From Vicinamibacteria bacterium (GTDB taxonomy: Bacteria; Acidobacteriota; Vicinamibacteria; Vicinamibacterales; UBA8438): a stretch of 44,588 nt of DNA. The notes under the pieces were generated by a model. It made no database searches, had not been told where the DNA came from, and saw only the letters and a list, made by a program, of their open reading frames with translations. Location: positions 1-44,588 of the forward strand of contig JAJEFC010000401.1 in NCBI GenBank assembly GCA_022820675.1, read 5' to 3'. The translations under genes and the position numbers were made by a program. Below are positions 24,633-32,513 of this stretch, piece after piece. Within the stretch, counting starts at the first letter, position 1; each line of letters begins with the position of its first letter.

Positions 24633-26393
24633 ATGCGGGAGCTTGCAGCGGCGGTCCTGATCGCGGCGGCTGTCGCCGTCTCGGGGTGCGCGTCGACCCA
24701 GTCGTTCCGCGAGGGCGGGGCGGCCGCGCGCGAGGGCAACTGGGACGCCGCCGTCGAGTACTACCGTCGGGCGCTGCAGGAGGATCCCGACCGCCCCGAG
24801 TACCGAATCGCCCTGGAGCGGGCCATGCTGAGCGCCGCGCGCCACCACGAGGCGGCGGCGGCGGAGCTCGAGGCCCTGGGGGACCTGCCGGGGGCCCTCG
24901 GCGCGTACCGGCGCGCCTACGACCTCGATCCGTCGAACGGACAGACCGGCGTCCGGATCGCCAACCTGCAGCAGACGTTGCGCGAGCGGATGGAGGCCGC
25001 ACGGGCGCCCGCCCCCATCGAGGCGATGCGCAGCCAGGCCCGCCTCGACACCGGACCGCCCCTGCTCGACCCGGTGTCGGACGAGCCGCTGGTGATCGAG
25101 TTCACCGACACGAGCCTGCGCGACGTGCTCGACTTCCTCGGCGAGGCGGCGGGCATCAACGTGCTCTACGACCGGGACTTCGAGGACCTGACGCTGTCGG
25201 TGTCGCTGGCCGGCGTCACCTTCGAGGAGGCGCTGTCGCGGATACTCGCGGCCAACGGCGCGTTCCACAAGGTGGTCGACCCGAGGACCATCGTCGTCGT
25301 GCCCGAGACGCCGGACAAGCGCGGCGAGTACGACGAGCTGGTCATCCGCACGTTCTACGTCTCGCACGGCAACGTCGAGACGCTGGCCGAGCTGCTCTCC
25401 ACCCTCATGAGCGCGCCCAACGCGCCCAACGCGCCGCAGCTCGTGGCCAACGTCGAGGCCAACGCCATCACCGTGCGGGCGACGGCCCCGGTCGTCGGCA
25501 TCGTCGAGCGGGTGCTGGCCGCGAACGACAAGCCGCGGGCCGAGGTCGTCATCGACGTGGAGATCCTCGAGGTCAATCGCGAGCGCGCCCAGCGGTACGG
25601 CCTCGACCTGTCGCGCTACTCCATCTCGACGACGTACTCGCCGGGCGGCGTCCCTGCCGGCAACGGCGACGACGGCGCCTCGGCCGCGTCCGGGCTGTTC
25701 AGCCCGGGCCGCCTCTCCGGGGTCAGCAGCGCCGACTTCTACTTCGCGGTGCCGTCGGCGGTCATCGACTTCCTCGAGCAGGACACCCACACCCGGCTCG
25801 TGGCGCAGCCCCAGATCCGGGGGCAGGAGGGGGCCGAGCTCGAGCTGAACCTGGGGCAGGACATCCCCGTGCCGACCACCGCGTTCACGCCTCTGGCCGT
25901 CGGCGGCGCGTCGTTCAACCCCCTGACCTCCTTCCAGTACCGGCCGGTCGGCGTCATCCTGAGGATGATCCCGCGGGTCACCTACGAGAACGAGATCGTC
26001 CTCGACCTCGAGGTCGAGAACAGCACCCTGGGGCCGCCCATCCTCGTCGCCGGCCAGTCGCTGCCGACGTTCGGCACGCGCAAGGTCGTGACCCGTCTGC
26101 GGCTTCGCGACGGCGAGTCGAACCTGCTCGCGGGCCTCCTCAGCCAGGAGGACCGCCAGATTCTCAAGGGGTTCCCCGGCCTGCTGCGCCTGCCCATCCT
26201 CAGGCAGCTCTTCTCGGCCAACGACGAGTCGGCGCAGTCGACCGACATCGTGATGCTGCTGACGCCGCGCATCGTCCGCACGCACGGGCTGACGCAGGAG
26301 GACGTGGGGCCCATCCACATCGGCACCCGCGACAACCCGGGGGTGACGGGACCCCCGCCCCGCATCGCGCCGCGTCCGGATGCCGGGCCGTAG
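24633..26393 (+). CDS. Secretin with N-terminal TPR (PilQ/GspD-like lipoprotein)
   Basis: 586 residues. A lipobox (AVSGC, Cys19) gives an outer-membrane lipoprotein. Residues about 24-115 are TPR-like (AAREGNWDAAVEYYRRAL, LGDLPGALGAYRRAYDLDP). About 140-215 is an STN/N0-like domain (VIEFTDTSLRDVLDFLG), then N1 (VIRTFYVSHGNVETLAEL). The C-terminal secretin domain (about 300-555) has VDVEILEVNRERAQRYG, the gate segment VPTTAFTPLAVGGASF, VGVILRMIPRV and STDIVMLLTPRIVR. It should form a large outer-membrane ring. No ATPase, platform or pseudopilin genes lie in the window, so type II versus type IV pilus is undecided. Confidence 0.88.
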   Translation: MRELAAAVLIAAAVAVSGCASTQSFREGGAAAREGNWDAAVEYYRRALQEDPDRPEYRIALERAMLSAARHHEAAAAELEALGDLPGALGAYRRAYDLDPSNGQTGVRIANLQQTLRERMEAARAPAPIEAMRSQARLDTGPPLLDPVSDEPLVIEFTDTSLRDVLDFLGEAAGINVLYDRDFEDLTLSVSLAGVTFEEALSRILAANGAFHKVVDPRTIVVVPETPDKRGEYDELVIRTFYVSHGNVETLAELLSTLMSAPNAPNAPQLVANVEANAITVRATAPVVGIVERVLAANDKPRAEVVIDVEILEVNRERAQRYGLDLSRYSISTTYSPGGVPAGNGDDGASAASGLFSPGRLSGVSSADFYFAVPSAVIDFLEQDTHTRLVAQPQIRGQEGAELELNLGQDIPVPTTAFTPLAVGGASFNPLTSFQYRPVGVILRMIPRVTYENEIVLDLEVENSTLGPPILVAGQSLPTFGTRKVVTRLRLRDGESNLLAGLLSQEDRQILKGFPGLLRLPILRQLFSANDESAQSTDIVMLLTPRIVRTHGLTQEDVGPIHIGTRDNPGVTGPPPRIAPRPDAGP

Positions 26394-26451
26394 CGGCGCC
26401 CGGCGGCTCTGGACCCCGACCGGCAGATCGACAAAGTGCTATCGTTAGTGC

Positions 26452-27075
26452 GTGAATGGCGGCAGGCGGCGGTGGGTCGCCGGCGTTGCCGGCGCTGCGA
26501 TCGCGATGTCGTTGGGCCAGACCCGGGGCGCCGGGGCCGAAGAGCTGGCGCTGGCCATCGCGGAGGGCCGGGTCACGCTGGCCGCGGCCGAGGCGCCGCT
26601 CGGCGACGTCCTCGCCGAATGGTCCCGGGCCGGGAACACGCGGTTCGAAGGCGTGGGCGAGCTGGGGTCGGCGCGCGTGACGCTTCACCTCGAGGGCGTC
26701 CCCGAGCGGGAGGCGTTGCGGCTCCTCCTGCGGCCGGCGGCCGGCTTCCTCGCGGCCCCGCGGCGGTCGCAGGGTTCCGGGGCGTCGATCTACGACCGGG
26801 TCTGGATCCGCGCCGGTCGCCGTGCTCCGCAAGCGGCGCCGGGCGGTGCGTCGCAGGGGCGTCGGCCGCCGCCGCCGCGCCCGGTACGCGAGGCCCCGCC
26901 GATCCTCTCCGCGGCGGAACAGCGTGAACGGCTGCAACAACTGGTTCGGCCGCGGGCGCCCGTCGACGAGGCGGCCGGCCCGCCCGGGTCGGCGCCGCGG
27001 GCGGGGCCGGTGTACGCGCCCACGACGCCGCGTCCCGGGATGGTGGTCGAGGCGGAGCCTCCGGATCGGCGGTAG
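26452..27075 (+). CDS. Secreted STN-domain-like hypothetical protein
   Basis: 207 residues starting GTG. A signal peptide (to GAGA) is followed by VTLAAAEAPLGDVLAEWSR, a linker and VTLHLEGVPEREALRLLLRPAAGF. This two-strand, two-helix arrangement resembles the short STN/N0 module of secretins. The last 90 residues are low complexity, rich in Pro, Arg and Ala. It lies 58 bp after the secretin, so it may interact with it. A TATCGT hexamer about 10 bp before the start is a weak promoter hint. Confidence 0.6.
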   Translation: MNGGRRRWVAGVAGAAIAMSLGQTRGAGAEELALAIAEGRVTLAAAEAPLGDVLAEWSRAGNTRFEGVGELGSARVTLHLEGVPEREALRLLLRPAAGFLAAPRRSQGSGASIYDRVWIRAGRRAPQAAPGGASQGRRPPPPRPVREAPPILSAAEQRERLQQLVRPRAPVDEAAGPPGSAPRAGPVYAPTTPRPGMVVEAEPPDRR

Positions 27076-27202
27076 GGACACGGCGGCCGGCCGGCCGTCG
27101 ACGATGGCCGGTCCGGCGTCGGCTTCAGGTGGGATCGGGGGATACGGTCGGCGCGGTGACGGCCCTCCCGACGTGGACGGCGGTGACGAGAGGAGTCTTG
27201 CG

Positions 27203-28225
27203 ATGTCGAGAATGCGTGGTTCGTGGTTCGCGGCGGCCCTGGTGCCGGCGGTCTTTGCCGGCGTCGTCTACCTGCAGGCCGGTGCGCCGACCGCCCCGGA
27301 GCGCCAGCCGCTCATCACCGAGGCGCTCGTCGACGCCGAGAACGGGACGCTGACCATCAACGGCTTCGACTTCGCGGGCGAAACGCCCACGGTGACCCTC
27401 GGCATGACGGCGCTGCCGGTGCTGTCGATGACCGAGACGGGGGTGGTGACGGGGTTGCCCGAGGTGCTTCCCGGCACGTACCTGCTGGCCCTCTCCTGGG
27501 CCGACGGAGCGGGGGCGGTGTTCTATCCGACCCTCGGCGCGGTCGGCCCGGCGGGGCCGCGGGGGCCCCAGGGCGAGCCCGGCCCGTTCCTGTCGGCGGG
27601 GTCGGCGTCCCCGATGGCATACGGCGGAGACGCGGTCGTCGTCGGCGACCCGGCGACCTCGCAGGACCACGCGGGCTCCGGGACCAATACGCACCTGGGC
27701 GGGAGGTCGCTGGAGAGCGTGACGGACGGCACGGGCAATACCGCGGTCGGCTACCAGGCGCTGCAGGAGCTGACCACCGGCAGAGACAATGCTGCTTTCG
27801 GCCGCCGGTCCCTGACCCGTCTGACCACCGGCGAGGGCAACCTGTCCATCGGCGCCGCCGCCATGGACAAGGCGACGGACGCATCCGGCAATACGGCCAT
27901 CGGCAAGGAGGCGCTGAGGGAGAATCTGTCCGGCGAAGGCAACGTCGCCATCGGGTTCCAGGCGCTCCAGAACAACCAGGGCAGCGGGAACCTAGCCATC
28001 GGCCGACAAGCCCTCTACGGGAGCCGGCCCGGCTCGGGGAACATCGCCTTGGGGGACCAGGCCGGCAGACAGAACGCTTCGGGCAGCAACAACGTGTACA
28101 TCGGCAACCCCGGCGAGAACGGCGAAGAGGGTGTCATCCGCATCGGCACCGAGGGCGTGCACACCAGGACCATTCTGGTGGGCGAGGTGGAAGGCAACAT
28201 CAACGTCGTCCCGGTGTACCAGTAA
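27203..28225 (+). CDS. Secreted collagen-like/head-repeat surface protein
   Basis: 340 residues with a signal or anchor sequence (residues about 5-26). An IPT/TIG-like domain (about 38-112: ITEALVDAENGTLTINGFDF, ending YLLALSW) is followed by collagen triplets GPAGPRGPQGEPGP (about 114-128). Repeats of GN-x-A-x-G-x-x-AL (GNTAVGYQAL, GNTAIGKEAL, GNVAIGFQAL, GNLAIGRQAL, GNIALGDQAG) come next. These resemble the left-handed beta-roll heads of trimeric adhesins and tail-fibre-like proteins. The end (IRIGTEGVHTRTILVGEVEG) looks like a neck or base. A trimeric fibre is inferred. AGGAG lies 7 bp before the ATG. Confidence 0.75.
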   Translation: MSRMRGSWFAAALVPAVFAGVVYLQAGAPTAPERQPLITEALVDAENGTLTINGFDFAGETPTVTLGMTALPVLSMTETGVVTGLPEVLPGTYLLALSWADGAGAVFYPTLGAVGPAGPRGPQGEPGPFLSAGSASPMAYGGDAVVVGDPATSQDHAGSGTNTHLGGRSLESVTDGTGNTAVGYQALQELTTGRDNAAFGRRSLTRLTTGEGNLSIGAAAMDKATDASGNTAIGKEALRENLSGEGNVAIGFQALQNNQGSGNLAIGRQALYGSRPGSGNIALGDQAGRQNASGSNNVYIGNPGENGEEGVIRIGTEGVHTRTILVGEVEGNINVVPVYQ

Positions 28226-28566
28226 CGACGGTGACGGGAATCAAGCTGCCACGTGCCGCGCACAGGAACCGCAGGCAAGCGGGACGGTTCCGTACGTAGT
28301 TGGCAAGGTTATCGCGATCACTGTCCCAGGCGCCTCGCCGAAGCCGCCTCGTGCGACGAGGTCCGGCCGGTGGACGGGTCGGACCGCGCTGCCGCCGCGC
28401 GCACGGGCCGGAGTCGCGCGCCGGGGTGATTGCGCCGAGTGAAGTGAGTGGGGGCGCCTGGGCGAGCGCATGTCGCTCACCCTCGGCGACGTCTACGGAG
28501 CAATTCGTGAAGTGATAGCGGGCGTCCACCTGGGCGAGCGCCCGCGGGCTGGGAGGAGTTGTCGCC
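28226..28566. other. Intergenic gap, 341 bp, containing dispersed element copy B
   Basis: It opens with element copy B (28236-28365). Later it has a GAGCG-catgt-CGCTC hairpin (28463-28477), and the phrase CCTGGGCGAGCGC occurs twice in the last 110 bp. No gene was recognised on either strand. Confidence 0.5.
28236..28365 (+). repeat. Dispersed peptide-like element, copy B
   Basis: It begins about 10 bp after the stop of the collagen-like gene, on the same strand. One frame reads DGDGNQAATCRAQE and, further on, VVGKVIAITVPGASPKPP. It corresponds to copy A at 12.4 kb, with a gap of a few codons in the variable middle. Core codon differences are mostly synonymous. No start codon lies in that frame within the element. 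Confidence 0.65.
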
Positions 28567-29208
28567 ATGGATCGCAGGGAACACGTTCCCGGCTGTCGCA
28601 GGGGACGCGGTGTCGCGCTCGGCGGCCGTTGCTCGACGGGGCTCGCCGTGGCGCTGCTGATCGCACTGGCCGCCGGCGAGGCGGCGGGGCAACCCGCCGG
28701 CCTGTTCAGGGAGGTGGCGCCCGCCGGGGCGGTCGCGGGTCCCGCCCTCTCGGCCGGTTCCGATTCCATCACCCTGCGGCGGCGCGTCGTCGCCATCGAC
28801 TTCGGGCAGCTCACGCCGCCGGCGGACACCGACGCCGCGGCCCCCGGGGGGCCGGGAGCCGCGCCGTCGGGAGTGCTGACGTTGAACCTGTTCGACGACG
28901 CGTCGTTCACCGGCCTCGTCCAGAGCGTGGCGCCGACCTTCTCGGGCGGCTACTCGCTGTCGGGCCCGTTGGCCGGAGTCGAGATGGGCACGATGACGCT
29001 GGTCGTCAACGGCGACGTGGTCGCGGGCACGGTGCGGACACCGGAGGCGACCTACCGCATCCGGCCGGCGGGTGGCGGACTGCACGCCGTCAGCGAGGTG
29101 GATCTCTCCCGGCTCCCACCCCTGGGCGAGCCGATTCCCCGGTACCGGGAGGAAGACGACCTCCGGCGGTTCGAACCCGGCCGCGGCGGGCTTCCGGTGC
29201 CTCGCTGA
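28567..29208 (+). CDS. Secreted hypothetical protein, possibly a truncated metalloprotease precursor
   Basis: 213 residues with an uncleaved or long N-terminal region and a signal-like helix (GLAVALLIALAAGEAAGQ). The core is LRRRVVAIDFGQLTPP, VLTLNLFDDASFTGLVQSV, GYSLSGPLAG, MTLVVNGDVVAGTVRTPEA and YRIRPAGGGLHAVSEVD. From memory this resembles the propeptide region of reprolysin-like (M12B-type) secreted metalloproteases, but no HExxH domain follows and the frame stops after VPR. It is either a free-standing domain or a truncated gene. GGGAGGAG lies 9 bp before the ATG. Confidence 0.6.
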   Translation: MDRREHVPGCRRGRGVALGGRCSTGLAVALLIALAAGEAAGQPAGLFREVAPAGAVAGPALSAGSDSITLRRRVVAIDFGQLTPPADTDAAAPGGPGAAPSGVLTLNLFDDASFTGLVQSVAPTFSGGYSLSGPLAGVEMGTMTLVVNGDVVAGTVRTPEATYRIRPAGGGLHAVSEVDLSRLPPLGEPIPRYREEDDLRRFEPGRGGLPVPR

Positions 29209-29317
29209 AGTCTCGGGCGGCCGCGAGCCACGGCGTTGACCGTCGTGGCATTCTCGGCCGCCCTCGCCATCCGCCAGCGGTGACCGCCCGGCGTTGGGCC
29301 GTCTCGGCCGTCTCGAC

Positions 29318-29363
29318 CTCGAAGGCAACGACCTCACCCGCTCGAAGGCAACGACCTCACCCG
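29318..29363 (+). repeat. 23-bp tandem duplication
   Basis: CTCGAAGGCAACGACC followed by TCACCCG occurs at 29318-29340 and again at 29341-29363 with no differences. Confidence 0.85.
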
Positions 29364-29497
29364 CTCGATTCCCTCCGCCCTGGGCAGCAGCATCGCGAGA
29401 TTCGCGCTGGCGTGAAGTGATTCGGCCTGCGGCTTCGGCCGGCGAGACTTGCCGGCCGGAAAGGCCGGGACGGGGCCGCGGGGGGGACGGCGACGAA

Positions 29498-29535
29498 GGG
29501 GAGCGGGAGCCCCGGTGAAGGAACGCCCGCTCCCC
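29498..29535 (-). terminator. Strong hairpin after the FAH-family gene
   Basis: GGGGAGCGGG pairs perfectly with CCCGCTCCCC (10-bp stem, 18-nt loop). On the minus strand it starts 10 bp after the FAH-family stop. There is no T run, but it is the most stable stem near a gene end in this part. Confidence 0.55.
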
Positions 29536-29545
29536 GAGTTCGCCC

Positions 29546-30685
29546 CTAGCGGTAGCTGTCGATGGGCGGAAGCTGCGCGCCGGTCAGGTCGTCCGGCGGC
29601 ATGTCGCCGGCCACCGCGGGCATGCGGAGGGTGCCGATGCCGTCGATGGTGGCCTCGATGACCTCGCCGGGCTGCAGGAAGCGGTCGCCGGTGCGGGTCT
29701 CGGCCGAGCCCGCCGCGGTGCCGCCCGACGTGCCGTTGTTGATCACGTCACCCGGATACAGGGTGATGATGGACGACGCGTACTCCACGATCTCCCACAG
29801 CGAGTGGATCATGTCGCCGGCCTGGGCGTCCTGCAGCACCGTGCCGCCGACGCTGAGGGTCTGGCGCAGGTTATCCATCGGGTCGCCATAGAACTCCTTC
29901 GGCACGATCCACGGACCCTGCGGCGCGAAGCTGTCGTGGCCCTTGCCGACGAACCAGTCCGAGCGGGTGGCGTTGCCGCCCGGCGGGCGCCCGCCGCGGT
30001 CGGAGACGTCGATCGAGACCATGTAGCCGAAGATGTAGTCCTGCGCCTCGAGGGCCGACACGTACTTGGCGGGCCGGCCCACCACCGCGGCGAGCTCGAC
30101 CTCCCAGTCGGTGCGGTTGCGGCCGTAGGGAATCACCACGGGGTCGCCGTTGCCGACCACGGCACCGCGGCTGGGCTTGAGGAAGAGGTAGGGCACGCCG
30201 CGCTGCTCCTGCCGCCGCCGAATCTCGGCCGCCCGCTCCTCGGGGGTGCCGGCCTCGTTCACGTGGCTGTAGAAGTTGACGGCGGCGTTCAGGATCTTGC
30301 CCGGATACATGATCGGGGGCCGCGTGCGCAGCTCGTCCACGTCGTAGACGAAGTCGGCCCGGTCGTCGCCCAGCCCGTTGGCGACCACGTGGTTGACGAT
30401 CTCGTACAGCCGGTACTTCAGGCCGTACTCGTAGCGCCCGATCAGCTCGAGCATGTCCTCGGGCATCGGGACCCTCGCGTACTCGGGGCTCGCCTCGAGG
30501 GCCAGGTTCGCGACCTCGATGTCGATCACCAGGCTGTCCCGCAGCACGACCCCGACGTGCGGCACGCCGTGGATGTCGAAGGTGCCGACCTTGAACGGCT
30601 CGACGGGGGTCACGTCGGTTTGGGCGGAGGCCGCTCCGGCGCTGGCGAACGCCGCGAGCAGGCCGACGATCAGGATTCGTCGCAT
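29546..30685 (-). CDS. Exported fumarylacetoacetate hydrolase (FAH) family protein
   Basis: 379 residues with a signal peptide (MRRILIVGLLAAFASAG to ASAQ). The FAH fold is shown by YPGKILNAAVNFYSHVNE, YLFLKPSRGAVVGNGDPVVI, RTDWEVELAAVVGRPAKYV, YIFGYMVSIDVSDR and PGDVINNGTSGG. The Glu/Glu/Asp metal-binding positions lie in the DWEVELA and SIDVSDR segments. Family members hydrolyse or decarboxylate beta-keto acids and are normally cytosolic, so the signal peptide is notable. GAGGA lies just before the ATG. It is divergent from a structured intergenic region. Confidence 0.85.
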   Translation of the reverse strand: MRRILIVGLLAAFASAGAASAQTDVTPVEPFKVGTFDIHGVPHVGVVLRDSLVIDIEVANLALEASPEYARVPMPEDMLELIGRYEYGLKYRLYEIVNHVVANGLGDDRADFVYDVDELRTRPPIMYPGKILNAAVNFYSHVNEAGTPEERAAEIRRRQEQRGVPYLFLKPSRGAVVGNGDPVVIPYGRNRTDWEVELAAVVGRPAKYVSALEAQDYIFGYMVSIDVSDRGGRPPGGNATRSDWFVGKGHDSFAPQGPWIVPKEFYGDPMDNLRQTLSVGGTVLQDAQAGDMIHSLWEIVEYASSIITLYPGDVINNGTSGGTAAGSAETRTGDRFLQPGEVIEATIDGIGTLRMPAVAGDMPPDDLTGAQLPPIDSYR

Positions 30686-30764
30686 ACAGGTCCTCGTTTC
30701 CTCGATAGCGGGGCCGACTCGGCCCGTTCGGTGCAACCCCTCCTTGTACTCGCCCCACTCGGGG

Positions 30765-30793
30765 CTGTCAAGACGCTGATCGCGCCGTATACT
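30765..30793 (+). promoter_or_regulatory. Promoter candidate CTGTCA-17 bp-TATACT
   Basis: A -35-like CTGTCA (30765-30770) is followed 17 bp later by TATACT (30788-30793). This is one of the best-spaced promoter matches seen in the window. It would transcribe the inverted-repeat region and the outer-membrane gene to the right. Confidence 0.5.
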
Positions 30794-30916
30794 GATTCCA
30801 GCTCGCGCGGCGGAAGCCGGCCGTGCAACGGACGGTGCGGGGAACGGTGCGGGCCCCGGGACGGCCGGGCGGCCTCAAGGATGGACCGCCGGCGACCGTC
30901 CCCGGCCTCGCACGCG

Positions 30917-30953
30917 CCAGGAGTCTGCTCCGTAGAACGAAGCGGACTCCTGG
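30917..30953 (+). promoter_or_regulatory. 13-bp leader hairpin
   Basis: CCAGGAGTCTGCT pairs with AGCGGACTCCTGG across an 11-nt loop; twelve Watson-Crick pairs and one G-U in RNA. It lies about 120 nt downstream of the promoter candidate. Confidence 0.6.
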
Positions 30954-30967
30954 GAGGGTTGGTCGGG

Positions 30968-31113
30968 CTGGTGGTGTGTCTGCGAAATGGTCTACATCGC
31001 GCCGATGTGGTCCAGAAGGCCGAAGAACTCCAGATTTCGGGGGCCAACTGAGGGCAGCCGCGTCTGGCCCACGGAAGCTGAACTGTAAAGTCACTCCAGG
31101 GACACACCACCAG
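30968..31113 (+). repeat. 146-bp element bounded by perfect 13-bp inverted repeats
   Basis: CTGGTGGTGTGTC (30968-30980) and its exact complement GACACACCACCAG (31101-31113) bound a block richer in A/T than its flanks. Within it GTGGTCCAGA (31007-31016) pairs 9/10 with TCTGGCCCAC (31063-31072). The block holds a 33-codon frame (30987-31088) opening MVYIAPMWSRRPKNS. It could be a structured RNA domain, a MITE-like remnant or a regulatory leader. No target-site duplication was noticed. Confidence 0.6.
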
Positions 31114-31155
31114 GCAGAGCCGTCGGGCGACGACTGGCGGGCTACGGAGGAACGG

Positions 31156-32511
31156 TTGGGCTGGAGTCGGCGGCCCGGCGACTCGGCGGCAGGGCGGCGC
31201 GGAAGCCCGAGCTCCCCGGGCGTCGGGCGGTGCCGCCGGGCGACGGCCTCCGGGGTGGCGTGGGCGCTCTGGATGCTCTGCCTCGCGGGGGTGAGCGGGG
31301 CCCAGGACCCCGGCGGGGGAGCGGCGGCCCTCCGCGTCTTCCTCGACTGCAACCGTTGCGACTTCGACTACCTGAGGCGCGAGATCACCTTCGTGAACTA
31401 CGTCCGCGACCGCTACGACGCCCAGGTGCACGTGCTCGTCACGACCGAGAACAGCGGGGGCGGCCGCCTCTACACCCTGGACTTCATCGGCCTCGAGGAG
31501 TTCGCGGACCGGGGCGTCAGCTACACCTACCCGGAGAGCCGCACCGACACCGACGACGAGACGCGCGAGGGGCTCGCCCAGGTGCTGCGGGTCGGCTTTC
31601 TCCACTACATCATCGACACGCCGCTGGCCGGCGACATCGAGATCGGGGCCGGAGGCCGGGGCGGGGTCGGAACGGGCTTCGCGGGCGGCGGGGGCCTCGT
31701 GATGATGGCCCAGCCCGACGACGATCCCTGGGACTTCTGGGTGTTCCGCCTCAGCACCAACGCCCGGGTGTCGGGCGAGGCGTCGCGGCAGCAGCGCAAC
31801 TTCAACGGGTCGGCGTCGGCGAACCGCACCACCGAGGAGTGGATCATCCGGGCCGAGATCGACGGCCGGTATCGGGAGAACGTGCACCAGCTCAGCACCG
31901 GCGACTTCACCGACGTGCGCACCAGCCATCAGGTGGACGGACAGCTCGTGAAGAGCCTCGGCGAGCACTGGGGGGCCTCGATACGAGGGGGCTCCAGCGC
32001 GTCGACGTTCCTGAACCAGGACCGGCGGATTCGCGTGCTCCCGGGCGTCGAGTTCAACGTGTTCCCGTACTCCGAGTCGTCCCGCCGCAGCCTGACGTTC
32101 GCCTACGAGATGGGGCTGGAGTCGTTTGACTACATCGAGGAGACCATCTTCGGGAAGATGGAGGAGACGCTGGCCGCCCAGGAGGTGGAGGTGACCTTCG
32201 ACGTGGAGCAGCCGTGGGGGGACAGCCGGGTCCGCGTGCGGTACAACAGCTACGTCAACGACCTCAGCAAGTACAGCACGTCGGTGTTCGGGAACCTGTC
32301 GTTCCGGGTCGTGCGGGGGCTGTCGGTGTTCGCCAGCGCGAGCACCGAGCTGGTGCGCGACCAGGTGTATCTCTCGGGGCGGGAGCTGACGGACGAGGAG
32401 ATCCTGGTCGAGCTGCGGCAGCTCGCCACCGATTCGCGGTATCGTGTCTCGTTCGGGTTCAGCTACACGTTCGGGTCGATCTTCAACAACGTCGTGAACC
32501 CGCGGTTCTAG
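31156..32511 (+). CDS. Putative outer-membrane beta-barrel protein of unknown function
   Basis: About 451 residues from a TTG placed 5 bp after GGAGG. An N-terminal basic stretch precedes a signal helix (VAWALWMLCLAGVSG-AQ). The first domain opens LRVFLDCNRCDFDYLRREI and continues VNYVRDRYDAQVHVLVTT; the remainder alternates polar and hydrophobic residues in short strands and ends VSFGFSYTFGSIFNNVVNPRF, with a terminal aromatic as in barrel proteins. I recall similar unnamed proteins in Gemmatimonadota and Acidobacteriota. A GTG at 31255 is the alternative start if the signal peptide is short. It is followed after 2 bp by an ATP-grasp gene. Confidence 0.65.
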   Translation: MGWSRRPGDSAAGRRGSPSSPGVGRCRRATASGVAWALWMLCLAGVSGAQDPGGGAAALRVFLDCNRCDFDYLRREITFVNYVRDRYDAQVHVLVTTENSGGGRLYTLDFIGLEEFADRGVSYTYPESRTDTDDETREGLAQVLRVGFLHYIIDTPLAGDIEIGAGGRGGVGTGFAGGGGLVMMAQPDDDPWDFWVFRLSTNARVSGEASRQQRNFNGSASANRTTEEWIIRAEIDGRYRENVHQLSTGDFTDVRTSHQVDGQLVKSLGEHWGASIRGGSSASTFLNQDRRIRVLPGVEFNVFPYSESSRRSLTFAYEMGLESFDYIEETIFGKMEETLAAQEVEVTFDVEQPWGDSRVRVRYNSYVNDLSKYSTSVFGNLSFRVVRGLSVFASASTELVRDQVYLSGRELTDEEILVELRQLATDSRYRVSFGFSYTFGSIFNNVVNPRF

Positions 32512-32513
32512 CC

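Larger units (their letters stand above)
29209..29545. other. Intergenic gap, 337 bp
   Basis: It contains a 23-bp tandem duplication (29318-29363) and a strong hairpin (29498-29535). No coding sequence resembling a metalloprotease continuation of the upstream gene was found in any frame. Confidence 0.5.
30686..31155. other. Intergenic region, 470 bp, structured
   Basis: In order: promoter candidate (30765-30793), 13-bp hairpin (30917-30953), inverted-repeat element (30968-31113), one copy of the 17-bp dispersed motif (31126-31142), then GGAGG before a TTG start. The divergent FAH-family gene starts at its left edge. Confidence 0.6.

Noticed and set aside
21975-26318. A 1447-codon open frame on the minus strand
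   Set aside because: It lies opposite four convincing plus-strand genes. Its sequence is low complexity (Arg, Gly, Ala, Asp), without domains; it is a by-product of high GC at third positions.
30968-31113. Insertion sequence
   Set aside because: It has terminal inverted repeats but is far too small for a transposase, and no target duplication was seen. It is kept as a structured or MITE-like element only.
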